Origin: Symbiodinium kawagutii
Lineage: Eukaryota; Sar; Dinophyceae; Suessiales; Symbiodiniaceae
Assembly: GCA_009767595.1 (NCBI GenBank)
Contig: VSDK01004333.1
Location: 132,186 to 196,185 of the forward strand
Length of the DNA: 64,000 nt
Direction: 5' to 3'
Position 1 is the first letter of the stretch. The number at the start of each line of letters is the position of its first letter. Below are positions 41,903-53,300 of this stretch, piece after piece. A program made the position numbers and the translations under genes. The notes beneath the pieces were generated by a model. It ran no database searches. It had not been told where the DNA came from and saw only the letters and a program-made list of their open reading frames with translations.

Positions 41903-42081
41903 CTGGTTGGTGGTTTTGAACATGTTGTATTTTCTCTAAATGGTGATCATCCAGCTAGAGTGATCCACTAGAGAAAATGGTTACATATATGTTTTGAGTA
42001 TTAATCAAGTGGATCACCATAGTCTCTCTGGCGCGACAATGTTTTGATTATTAACAAATGGTGATCCACTTGTCGCGCCAG
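41903..42081. repeat. Family D left end followed by nested/interleaved inverted repeats
   Basis: CTGGTTGGTGGTTTTGAACA opens as family D but no right end follows. Then come TTTTCTCTA...TAGAGAAAA (41930-41978) and two interleaved pairs. AAGTGGATCACCAT (42007) pairs with ATGGTGATCCACTT (42058), and CTGGCGCGACAA (42028) pairs with TTGTCGCGCCAG (42070). Confidence 0.7.
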
Positions 42082-42116
42082 CTCCACCAGTGTTATCCCC
42101 TCGCCAACTTGGGGAG

Positions 42117-42153
42117 GTGGACGGTGATGCGGCGACCACTGGATGCCGTCAAG
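42117..42153 (+). CDS. Possible exon 16 of the GH43-CBM42 gene
   Basis: GGGGAG|G acceptor and GA donor AAG|GAGAAC, reading WTVMRRPLDAVK. One leading base completes TG+G if exon 15 is spliced at the family D start. The opposite strand also has an open frame here (GVLLDGIQWSPHHRPPPQ), so strand is not settled. Confidence 0.3.
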
Positions 42154-44163
42154 GAGAACACCCATGGCAGACAGTCCAAGATGGACAACAAAACCATAGT
42201 TGTTTTTTATGGCATTTTCTGGCAAAGTAGCTGGATCCAGGTAGATTGTAGAGTATTTGCGTCTAACGATGTTTGCTGAGCAGTGATCAAGATTATGGCA
42301 AACACGAGAAGGGCATTGGTCCAATGTCCAAGAAAGTTCAGGGATTACCACAGTCCCTGTGCACACCCTGGACCTAATAAGGGCCCGTGAGCCATCATCA
42401 GCGATGATCACAAAGAAACACGCAACTCATGTTTTTTTGTTTCAGCTTATAATACCAACTACCTGATGTGTATTGACAATACCAGGTTTTTGTTCAACTG
42501 GAATTTCACATAGACACTGTTCAGCTTGGAAATGAGTGTTTCTGCAGCAGAATCATCCCAGAATACACCATGCCAATGAGGGAGGATCAACTAAAGGATG
42601 ATCAACTGATCAACGATGTTTTCTCATCGACCAGCCCATCACTCGGGGGCTCAGGTAACAGCTTCGAGATGAACGATACATACCTGGCAGATGCCACGTG
42701 GAAGCCGGTCCCATCGGTCCCTTGACCATGTACCCAACAAATTCAGCTTCTCTAACTGCCTATGGGTCAAGGCTTTAACCAACCAGCTAATGGGGGATAA
42801 TACCCAACAATAGTAGGGAAAGCAAAAGCCAAAAAAACGACCCACAGCCAACTGAAATTCACCGTTGGTGCTTCTGTTTGGAGGTACCGGGTTCTGGGTA
42901 GTTGGGGATCCCCAATATGGTTCCATAGGATTTTCTTTGCTGGGGGCTTGAGATCACTTCATTGGTTGCTTTCATTGAGGAATCCGCATGCCTAGGGGAC
43001 TACAAACTCGTCAAACAGTTCCAACAAAATGCATCAATGATCATCAATGTACTGAAATATAGGATGTGTATGTGCACCAGTAGTGAATCCAGGTGTATAT
43101 TTAAGTATACAACCTTATAGATTAATTCCACATAGCACGGCTATTCTATTTTTTCAATACCATGTATACATACATTGGGATTTCTCAAAATTGGGAGCCC
43201 AAAGTTATACGTGTCATTGCTATACATGAATGATATACAGTATGATAAGCGGGGCGTCCCCTATGGCTTGAGCAATACTTACATGGGTTTGTCCATGTCC
43301 ATGGTGTTACACAAAAACTATCCAAATTTATAGCAATGCTTAATAGGGAAACTAGCCATTGATACCGTACCAGGTATGCATTTGTGCATATGGTGATTTA
43401 TCAAAATAGGGGACCCAAAAAATGGTTTCTGTATTGCTATCAATGGCTAATATTGGATAATTTGACGGGGGTGCCCTATTTCAACAGACCTCCATAGCAG
43501 TGTTGAAATACTATATGTGACCACAATTGATGGCGAATCACGATTGACAAACTAATAACCAGAACTGTCAAACCACAGTATATGTTACTATACAATACTT
43601 ATACCAACAGAATGGTTTTATTAACATACTTAGACATGGTAGTTGAATGGTGAATAAACACCCATAATGGGTTTCAATAAACTATGCCACCAACCAGTTA
43701 GCTGTTTAACCGCTATTCTTGCTTGTCATTCACTTTTATTAACCATTATTAACCACCAACCATGTTTGAACCACCAACCGGTATATCCAGATATGGGCGT
43801 CTATTCATCATCTATGTGTGTCCACCGGCGCTGAAACAGATTCGGCTCGCCCCGAGGTGCCAGCATGACCACCCAGCAGGTGGTAGGTAGCTGGTATCGA
43901 TGTGGATGTGGATAGTATTTTTTTTGTTGATTACTTGGTTCATTAATGAATCGTTACTTGCTTCACTACTGGTTGATCAACGGTTGATTGAAGGTTATTA
44001 GTGGTTGGCTGTTGACTGATGATTAGATTTCTTAAACAATTGTCTAATAACGGTTGATGTATGGTTAATCATGGATCATGAAGAAGAAAATTGTGGATAG
44101 CGTTTACTTACCATCAGAGAATGGTCATCAAGCCATTTGCAAGGAGTCATAACCAACCATGTG
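42154..44163. other. Stretch without supported gene
   Basis: Besides the family A element at 42758 it contains diverged family B copies (43177-43279, 43392-43493). A GC-rich patch at about 43820-43880 has no clear frame. Confidence 0.4.
42758..42849 (+). mobile_element. Family A element, internally deleted
   Basis: GCCTATGGGTCAAGGCTTTA ... ACGACCCACAGCC. The GGAACCAGGGGTAC block is replaced by an A-rich tract. Confidence 0.7.
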
Positions 44164-44273
44164 GTGGTTTCTCAAAATAGGGCTACCCCCAAAACATCCA
44201 TGATTAAGCATTTATAGTCTATTTATAGTAATGAACCATCCATTTTTAGGGTTCCCTATTGTAAGAAACCACC
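44164..44273 (+). mobile_element. Family B MITE-like element with clean target duplication
   Basis: GTGGTTTCTCAAAATAGGGC ... CCCTATTGTAAGAAACCACC, flanked by ATGTG on both sides (44159-44163, 44274-44278). Confidence 0.85.
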
Positions 44274-44316
44274 ATGTGGTGTAATCCGAGTACTGCTCGG
44301 ATGACACCAATGGGAC

Positions 44317-44387
44317 CTGTTGAACGCCGGTGAAGTCAAAGTGCTCCATCGGCGCCGTGTCAATGCTGAGCAGGTGATGGAACTCCC
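44317..44387 (-). CDS. Candidate minus-strand exon, unknown protein
   Basis: On the minus strand TTGCAG|GG acceptor and GT donor CAG|GTCCCA bound EFHHLLSIDTAPMEHFD then FTGVQQ, with high third-position G/C. The plus strand is also open (NAGEVKVLHRRRVNAEQV) but without good splice sites. If real, it is a gene on the strand opposite to all others here. Confidence 0.4.
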
Positions 44388-45554
44388 CTGCAACAACCAG
44401 GCCAAAGAATCCGGAACAGCGGCAATCACACTTGATCTAGACTTATATATACTGCATATATACTCATACTCATGTTCACCACTTCGATAACTTAAAAATG
44501 TTCTATCAGAGTCTATTGATGTAGTAGTGCTTAGGTCGATTCTATGATTGTAGCTCCTCAGCCATGCTTGGACAAACAGCTCAAGCTCTAAGCCTTTTTT
44601 CCGCGTTGTATTCGGCTGATCCGTTGTTGAAGATATGTTTCGAAGTAATGGTCACTGTGGATCTGAAGCTCAGTATTGGGAATACTTGACCACCTATGAT
44701 ATGAAGTAAGAGGAAGCAGTTTGTACTTTGTTTTGTATGGTTTTGGTATGTTTGAGTCACTATTGCTGATGGTTGCTTGATTACCACCCCCTTGATTCTA
44801 TTTCGAGGATTTACTGCTTGGAGGTGTAGTGTCCGTGTCGCCATGGAAGCGTTGCTGCTGGTTACTCCCTTATCTCTTGCTCAGCAACCAAGCATGGAGT
44901 GGTGCCAAAGAAGCTTCACTCAGATCATGCCAGATTCGATCAGTGCCAGCGACGAAAACAACAACTGTGCTGGTGCCACGCGTTGGGAACCCGCGCTGGA
45001 CACGTTGATGGTAGTGGCATGTATAGTGGCTGTGCCGCCAAAAATGTTGGTTAATCGGCTGCCTAGGTACCTTGCTGTCGTTGATCATCCTAATGGTAGC
45101 GCTTGCACATTTCCCCACGTGGGCAGCTACATGCAGTTACATCTCGGAAACGGGAAACACTTTCCTTCGTCGCAATTGTTAGCGCGCCCTTTAAACATGA
45201 AACATATTATGATACGAACTCGAAACATAGGGTATCATGCCACCTCCTGTGCAGATTTGGGCCAATTGATCATGAATGTGCTGTCTTTGTTGTGAATTTG
45301 TGCATGGTCGATGGAGATCATCATGAGACCGTCGCAGGCTGCCATGGTGGAACTGACTTAACCTCACGACATTATTGGTGATGCTCGGAAATCATCCATA
45401 CCGGCAAAGGATAAGTTGGGATAAGTTGGACCCCGACATTTTTTTTTCGACAAACCTGTTTTGAAAAAAACTTTGATGGTTGCTGGCCAACCATTTTTAT
45501 TGGTCATGCTGGGATCATGGTGGTCGGAATCGGCCGTTTTCGGTGGCTGCTCAG

Positions 45555-45612
45555 GTCCAACAATGTCCAAAGGAACATCGTGGTGCACCAGCAACAGACA
45601 CCTGGCGGAAAG
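45555..45612 (+). CDS. Candidate exon, unknown protein
   Basis: CTCAG|G acceptor and GC donor AAG|GCAGCT enclose SNNVQRNIVVHQQQTPGGK, ending in phase 0. No family recognised. Confidence 0.35.
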
Positions 45613-47358
45613 GCAGCTGGAGAGCGGAGAGGCGTTTAATGCATGAGTGATAAACGCGGGATAATCGCACATTTTTTCCATGAATACAATGAGGTTAACC
45701 TATGGTCAATGCATGGTGCATAAGGCTAGTAATGATTGATAGAGGTTAAGACTCTTAATCATGATTACTAGGTAGTTATCACTGCTTTACTGCTGGCTAG
45801 TGGTGATAGGATTTGCCAACGATGGCTCTTCATGTGGTTGAGACAACCCACCGGATGACGGCTAATAATGCCAATGAGGTGCAATGATGATGTCGAATCG
45901 TGGAAACCAATCGGTGGTTAGTTCATGAGCATATTGGTCACGGTTGTTAATCATTGACGGAAAATTAAAATTGAACAATAGTAGTCATTTTGGTTAAGAA
46001 ACATGCGGCAAAACATGTAAACGGTTCGATGACTGGTTAGCACCCCATGTGCCAATCATGGTTGAATGGAACAGAAAAAGTGGCAGCGCCACATTTGTTG
46101 CTAAAAATCACTAAAATATGTATTGTCACCTACGGACAAACCTTGCAAACGTCGACAACCTGAAAAGCGAAGGTTGGAACGCAAAAACATATTTCTGAGT
46201 ACGCACATTTTGCCGATCAAAAAGACATGTTTTTAACATCATGTTTTGTCTTGTTATGTTATTTTTATAACTTTTATTTGTGGCTGTCAGGCGACCAGGC
46301 CATGGTTTTTTTTTAGATACGGGTTTGTCCAGTATTGATGCCTCCTGTTCACTATTGCACTCGTGGTTTCCTGTCTTTTCCTCTCGCCACTGTTTGTTGG
46401 GGGTTTGCTGGGTTTGCTATCGGGCCGGTTTGACCAGTTGACCTCCCTTGGCCACGCGCAACTTGCAGTTCTGTAGCCTTTATCATGGGGCCCCATTTGT
46501 TTCACCTCAGGTAGGCGAACTTCCTTTCAAAGGCATCAACAATCATGTGTCCTTTAATGATTCAAGTAGCTGGATGATCCACCATTTCTAGATGGTTTTT
46601 ACCTTTTGAGAATGGGACATATTTACCCGCTATGTTAAATTACCAGGACTTATCATATCGGTCATCAACTATATAGTTCATGAGCAAATTATCGCCACTT
46701 TGTTTGATAATTGATTCTGGCAATTGACCTCCTGAGACATCCATAGTGCCATGGAACAGCTTCAGTTTGCCACGAATGTTTTGTGTTTTTCCCGCCCAGT
46801 ATATTGTCATTTTTTTGATGGGGGTGATCTCACGCAACTTTGTTTGGTCTCTTGAATGCCCGAATTCAGACCCTCACCATCCCTTACCGATGTTTGTTAC
46901 AACAATCCCAGGAAGGGAATGCAGTAAATTTAGAAAGCCGCAAGAGTGGAACCAAACCAATTGTTCATGGATCCCCCCTATTCAAGTGGTCTTTGTCTCT
47001 GGAATCCTGATCATTTTTATGTCTATAATTCTTTAATGATGGTTACTACAGTATATTAAAATGATGCGCAAAAAATCATATCATATGGTTTCATAGTTAA
47101 GACCATCTAATAATGTGTGAAGTTAATTAGCCATTCAAAGTATTTGACTATTGGAACTTGAATATGACCCAGTTGGCAACCTTCTTCACCTTCACAAGAT
47201 TGCCAACCAACATCAATTATCCTAATATTATAGCTATTGGCTTACTGTATCTGATTTGCTGAGTATATCAACCACCAAAAAGCATTGGATTCCCGATGCT
47301 TGTGTTGGATTGCATCCCCCATGTTTGCTGGTTGCTTTTGATCTATAGTGGCCATATG
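45613..47358. other. Stretch without supported gene
   Basis: AT-rich, with scattered ATGGTTGATGG-type words. Open frames at about 46290-46500 and 46750-47030 have neither splice sites nor G/C third positions. Confidence 0.5.
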
Positions 47359-47462
47359 GCTGTTTCTCCAAATAGGGGATGCGCCAAATCACCCAGTTTA
47401 TAAACCGTTTCAAGCAATAAACCATCCATAATTGGGGGCCCCCTGTGGCATGAGAAACCACC
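47359..47462 (+). mobile_element. Family B element with ATATG target duplication
   Basis: GCTGTTTCTCCAAATAGGGG ... CTGTGGCATGAGAAACCACC, with ATATG on both flanks (47354-47358 and 47463-47467). Confidence 0.8.
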
Positions 47463-47726
47463 ATATGCATGTATGTATCCATGGTATAAATGGCTGGCTT
47501 CTCATTGTTGATGGTTGCTATCCCCCCAAAAAATGTTGGTTACTAGTGGTTTTGGTTGGTTTCCTAGTGGTTTTTGTTGGGTACTAGTCACTATTGATTT
47601 TGTTGGTCAATATTGATTTTGTTGCAACAAAATATTTTGTAAAACAAAATGGTTACTAAACAATACAAATGGGATACTATTGATTTTGTTGCTTACTAAT
47701 TATTGTTTGTTGGTTACTATCCCTAC

Positions 47727-47814
47727 TAATGTTGGTTTCTGATTAGTGTAACCCCCCTAAAGTAATGAAAATAGATGAAACCAACAGGTAGATACTAATC
47801 AGAAACCAACATTA
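47727..47814 (+). mobile_element. Family C MITE-like element, copy 4
   Basis: TAATGTTGGTTTCTGATTAG ... AATCAGAAACCAACATTA. The inverted ends extend to ~20 bp here. Confidence 0.85.
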
Positions 47815-47849
47815 ATATTGATCCAGAGCCATATCAACCCTCGCCGTAG

Positions 47850-47907
47850 GTTCCCCTTGGTCTGCCAAGGAATGACCCCAACTTCTCCGGGCCCAAGAAG
47901 CCTCAAG
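47850..47907 (+). CDS. Candidate exon, unknown protein
   Basis: CCGTAG|GTT acceptor and GA donor CAAG|GACGTT, reading VPLGLPRNDPNFSGPKKPQ. May be an upstream exon of the repeat-exon gene. Confidence 0.4.
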
Positions 47908-47967
47908 GACGTTCGGTCACGGCGGTCCTGCTGTTGGGAGGCCAACGAGCAACAACAATGGGATGTG

Positions 47968-48080
47968 GCTGTGGGTCAAGGCTTTAACCAACCAGTAATG
48001 GGGGATAACAACCAACAATAATAGGGAAAACCATGGTTAATGATGGAGGAACCAGGGGTACAAGATTTTGACCCAATGCC
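47968..48080 (+). mobile_element. Family A element abutting family B
   Basis: GCTGTGGGTCAAGGCTTTAA ... GATTTTGACCCAATGCC. Followed by ATATG and then directly by a family B copy. Confidence 0.8.
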
Positions 48081-48085
48081 ATATG

Positions 48086-48186
48086 TTGGTTTCTCAATCG
48101 CTGGGGGTACCCCCAAATCATCCATCCTTTACCATTTAAATCAAAAACCAACAATTTTTGGGGTAACCTATTCTGAAAAACATTGA
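48086..48186 (+). mobile_element. Family B element abutting family A
   Basis: TTGGTTTCTCAATCGCTGGG ... CCTATTCTGAAAAACATT. Shares the ATATG junction with the preceding family A element. Confidence 0.65.
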
Positions 48187-49174
48187 TGTCATATGATAGG
48201 TAACAACGAATGCTTATAGTGGTTCATGGCTGGGAAGTAGTATGACCCACAGCTACGCATCGCCAGTCCGCAGTGGGATATAGGCATGTGTATATGATTG
48301 AAAATAGGAAAGAATTAATGCTTCATTAGCAGAATGATGACTGATCATAGGGTAGAATGACCAACAAGGATACGGCTACGGTCGTACCCATATAGCTCTA
48401 GCTCCTGCCTGATTGAAGTATTTCGGCAACGTTTCATTGTCACCCTGTGTTCTGCTGGGGTAGAAGCCGGGGGGTTGCGAAGCCATGGAAAGCCAGGTTT
48501 TAATGAGTGCTTATTGGATGCCCCAATATGTATGATTCAGGTTGAGAAACCACTGATTTATTGACAATCCCAATAGCCAAGCGAACCGCTCTGTTTTGCT
48601 CCGTCGGCGTTGGTTGCATCAAAAGGTTTCCCAGATGCTGTCAATGCAACTGGTTTCTTTTACATCACTCCAGCCATAGCTCGGAATCTGTGCAAATACC
48701 ATCGTTCCAGGAACCACAGCTCTTGAAACCAATCAGTCTCGTCATTGGCGGTTTCGAAAGCTACCGGTAAATACACTACAATATTGCCACTACATTCCCA
48801 GTCCTTTCTGTTGCATAAAGAGCAACCATTTGCGCAGCAGCAGTAGATGCGTTTGATTGCTCGCTGCACAGTCAATGGTGTACCCCTACAAAGTTCCAGC
48901 TGACAGAATCGGCTGGGGGGGTATGCAATGCCCATGAAATCGATCTACCATTGTTGCCGCCTCTTGATGGTCACTCAGCTCTATCATTGATTAATTAACT
49001 ATTATTGAACCCTATTTATAGCTGTGTAATAATCATTAATCATCACAACAGCTACTGCTAGCACCACTCTCATCTATTAACATGTATTTACTAATCATCA
49101 AGAATCTCCTTATAATATTGTTGCTGCTAGTACCAATTTTCTCGTCTATGAAGCAGCAAAAACTTGCATATATG

Positions 49175-49272
49175 GTGGTTTCTTCAAATAGCGAACCGCA
49201 GAAATGATTGGTTTGTTACTATCATTGATTCGTAATGGATGATTTGGAGGTCCCCAATGTTGAGAAACCACC
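49175..49272 (+). mobile_element. Family B element
   Basis: GTGGTTTCTTCAAATAGCG ... CAATGTTGAGAAACCACC, flanked by ATATG on both sides. A second family B copy begins right after the 3' ATATG. Confidence 0.8.
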
Positions 49273-49277
49273 ATATG

Positions 49278-49376
49278 GGTGCTTCTCAAAATAGGGGTAC
49301 CCCAAATCATCTAGTTATTGACCATCGATCGTACTAAACCAACCATTTTTTGGGCTCCCGATTCTGAGAAACCACC
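49278..49376 (+). mobile_element. Family B element in tandem with the previous one
   Basis: GGTGCTTCTCAAAATAGGGG ... CGATTCTGAGAAACCACC. Followed by ATACG. Confidence 0.8.
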
Positions 49377-49489
49377 ATACGGTTGGCCCAATAATGCAAC
49401 TATATACTACAGTTCCATTATTATTTCATATGTGCTAATTAACATTAGAATCTCCTTATCATATACTGTACAGCTGTTAGCACAATGTG

Positions 49490-49665
49490 TCCCAATCATA
49501 TACCATTATCATATAGAATTACCATTGTTACGACGATGTCACCCTTATTTCATATACCATTATCATATAGATAGAATATACCATTATCATACTTGTCATA
49601 TACCATGATCATATAGAATTATCATAATATACCCTAATAGATATTACCATTATCATACATATTTG
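49490..49665. repeat. CATATACCATTATCAT degenerate tandem repeat
   Basis: Repeated CATATACCATTATCATATAG units with small indels. Confidence 0.8.
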
Positions 49666-49934
49666 TTCAACATATTTGTGGCGGTCAAACATATGTTGAA
49701 ACCATATGTTGAAACAAGCATATACCATAATGGTTGAATGGAAATCACATTAGTTGTTATCATATTTGTTAACCCAATTCAAACACTATGGTATATATTC
49801 AACACAATATTTCACAATGGTTGTTATCCAACAGTTGGTTAATATATCACTAGTTTCATATACCATTGTTGTTTCATTACCATCATATTCGTTAGCCCCA
49901 ATCATTTCCAACTTGCGATGTCCAGCAGTGCCAG

Positions 49935-50020
49935 GATATCGTGTGTCGCAAGCCCCTGGCGGCCCAACCTCCATCAACCTCTCGTGGAACGACGTGCCTC
50001 GGCACCGGACGGGGATGCAG
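49935..50020 (+). CDS. Candidate exon, possibly fibronectin III-like
   Basis: GCCAG|GA acceptor and GT donor CAG|GTTGAG. The frame YRVSQAPGGPTSINLSWNDV and on has the T-S-I-x-L-S-W pattern of fibronectin type III strands B-C. An overlapping frame is open, so both product and frame are tentative. Confidence 0.4.
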
Positions 50021-50304
50021 GTTGAGCCACCAAGGTTCGCCTGGTTTGGTCTCCAGGTTCTCTCTGTAGTGGTGGGGATGAGAAGTGGATGATGAGTGTA
50101 TGAGAAGCAGCTAGAGGATGGTGATGTAAGAAAAGTATTGATAAGTACCGTTCACATTAGAACTAGTTAGTAGGATGGTAGGTGTACTTGGATGCCCCCA
50201 ATTAGGAACTGGTGACATTCACCATGATTAGTTGGGGGTTGGTTCAGATACCTCACAGGACCCACCGTGGTCATATCCCAAGCAGCCGATTCCGCCTGCC
50301 TCAG

Positions 50305-50343
50305 GCGCCCAATCGCGCCGCGTCGCCCAAGATGAGACCGGAG
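50305..50343 (+). CDS. Repeat mini-exon 1
   Basis: CTCAG|GCG acceptor, GC donor GAG|GCGACG. Reads APNRAASPKMRPE. Confidence 0.45.
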
Positions 50344-53300
50344 GCGACGACTCTAACCGCGCGCCTGGTGGCTGAACATGGTGGTGCGACAGTAGTGATG
50401 GTGACAAATGCTTCATGATATATGGGGTGATATGGGAGGATAGCCAACAGGAATAGTTTGAGATAGGGGATGGCAGTATAACATGTACAAATGCTTCACG
50501 ATATGTGGGGCGATATAGTGATAGGGGATGATAGTGATTTGTTTTATGGTTTTTTAGGGTTATAACCAATGATAATGGTTTACAACCAGAATGCTTCATG
50601 ATGTGTGGGCCCAGGTTGTATGGGATTACAAGCAATAAAAATGATCAATAAGAGGGGGATAGTGAGCAAAAAGAATTGTGCAATTATGTTGGTGTTTCTC
50701 AATTGTGGTGCCCCCAAATCACTAATATCAAGCATTTATAGTAATGAACCAACCATTTTTTGGGATGCCCTATTCTGAGAAATTCCCATATGCTAGGGGT
50801 AATTAGCAATTACTAATCATGTACCAACTAGTGCTTCATGATACATTTCATGGTAGTGATGATTCCAGCGATGATAGTTATTTGAGATAGCGGTGGTTAG
50901 AATGGTAGTGATGATGGTAGTGATGATAGGCATATGTAGTGCATATGGAATGGCATAGAATCACTGTATGGCAATTATAGCAAATATGATTATAAGCACT
51001 ATGTGAACGCTTTATGGTCTAAAGTGATATGAATATAGTAACAATGGGAATACGTATATATCGTGATTAATGCTATGGATGACATCCTTATCTCTGTTTT
51101 TATCAATGCGATAATATGTAGCGCTGAATACCCCGGAATGATATGGTATGTATTGATAATCGGAACGACATTGCTATCACTAGATTGCTTTTTGTTAGCG
51201 GTTGCTACAGCGGCTGAAAACGATTGAGAGTGATACTAATGTTTGATGAACACAGTTCAGTAATGGTCTTCAATAGCGGTTGACAATGTTTAGTCGTGTT
51301 CACTACTTTGGTGTTTAATCACGTGCGCTACTTTAATGTTTGATTTTGTGTATTATGATGTATTATGTACTGGTCAGTAATGGTCAATAAAGGTTTTTTG
51401 TTTCTGATATTGGTTAGTCATGGATGCCAATAGTTAGCTGCGGTTGATGCTGATCGATGATGTTCAATCTTAACATTTGGGGTATGATATGATTCATCAT
51501 TCATGCTTAATTAAACAATTGGATCTCCCCTTACACTAGTAGTTGTTTGACCATTGTTGTTGGTTACTATCCCCTATTGACCATTCCAAAACACAAGTAT
51601 TAACCAACCACGAGTAACAACCAGAAGAATAAACACAAATATACTACCCACCACAGAGGTTTCACTAGTCGTAGGGGTCCAGTCATCATCCAGTTTTTTA
51701 CCTTGTGCAACAGGAATTATAGTGAACAATAGTAGGGGATAATAACCAACAATAAAGATGATTCACCACAACCAGTTTATTAAGGTATCAAGGGTCATAA
51801 CCAACACCTCGCCGCATCAGCACTGCTTCAGGGGATGCCTCCTGCAGGGCGCGCGCCCTCGCCGGGCGGCAGTGGCGCGGGAAGGTACGAGGCAGGGGGC
51901 CCATGACCAACGATACCGTCGTTGGTGGATGTTGGTGGTTTTTTTTTTTGTGGGAAAACATGGGATTTTGTCTGGGAAAGCATGAGATTTTATAGGGAAA
52001 GCATGGGAAATTGTATGGTAATTTGTTTCTTTTCATCAATCCTTTGGTAAGCTAAGCTACATAGAAAGCTCAGCAATCACGAAACCATCTCTTGACATTT
52101 CGTTTTCAACCAGTTTTTAACACCATTGTGAACCACTCCTTAACATTGTTTTTGTTGTGCAGAACCCTTTCATACTAGACATCAGTTGGTACTAACCATT
52201 CATAACCATTGGTTGTTCCTAAGCATGTGGTTTCACCAAAGCACAGCATCATTTGGGACTTAACCATTATCAGCAATGACCAAGCGCTATAAATCATCAT
52301 CAACCATTCTCAACCAATACCAATCTTTCATCAACTAGTTGACAACTCCTCTTGGCATCGATAGGCTCATGAACTTTTGTGGATATAGCTTCCAATGATA
52401 GTCAACATATAGATCAACTATGACTACCATCATTGACCTCCTTTTACCAAGTTTGGATGGCTGATACTAGCTGACTATGATCTTGGTCATCACCATTCAT
52501 TCACCATCAACTAACCATTGGTTCACCACGAAATTCACCAAGAAATTCGCCATGAAATTTGTTCACCATGAAATTCACCATGTCTCCGCCATCAATGAAC
52601 CACTTGTTGCCTTTGTGGATCCTGAAGATCTTCCCTCGGCGCCAAGGTGGGTGGCTTCCGTGGGGCCTCTCCGGCACGAGCTATGGAGGTGAAATGGCTC
52701 ACCATTTCTGGCTGGAGATGGGAGTCTATAGCCATGGGATTTTATAGGGAACCCCGGTTTTTTGAAGGGAAAGCATGAGATTTTATAGGGACAGCATGGG
52801 ATTCTCCGTGGATATCTGTGGTTAATGCTGGCTTTCCGCTTTTTGGTCATAACTCCATTAATACTGGTTAATCGTAGGGAATAATAAGAGGCAACAATGG
52901 TTGAACAATGTAACTGGTGGAGGGTTAGAAGTAAGGGTGATTCACGGCTTAGGATGATGGTTAATCAATGCTTTTCTCGTTGGTGGTTCGGTTATTTGTT
53001 TGCTTTCCCCAATATTTTGGATGGTTAGTTGGCTGACTATTCTCTTTATAGGGGTTGCAACCACTAGCCAGAACATAGGCAAATCAGATGCAATCATATG
53101 CACACCTATCTGTGTATATGTAAATTCAAATATGTATTCACATATAGGCATTTGTGTGTGTGAGTGTCTATGTTTCTGCTAGATATGTATGTGATTTGTT
53201 TTTTGACATGTATCTTCACTGATGCTTATATGCACGTTTGTTTTTGTTGCAAGTTTGTGCGCAGAATCATCGTTATATGGACCAATCTTTACAAATTGTG

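Noticed and set aside
42001..42411. 136-codon minus-strand open frame
   Set aside because: Covers the interleaved inverted repeats. No AG|G acceptor precedes the protein-like part. Kept only as an alternative in the entry for 42117-42153.
44777..45295. The longest plus-strand open frame of the window (172 codons)
   Set aside because: A frame of this length is expected about once by chance in 64 kb. It has no AG|G-bounded island, no G/C third-position bias and no recognisable domain.
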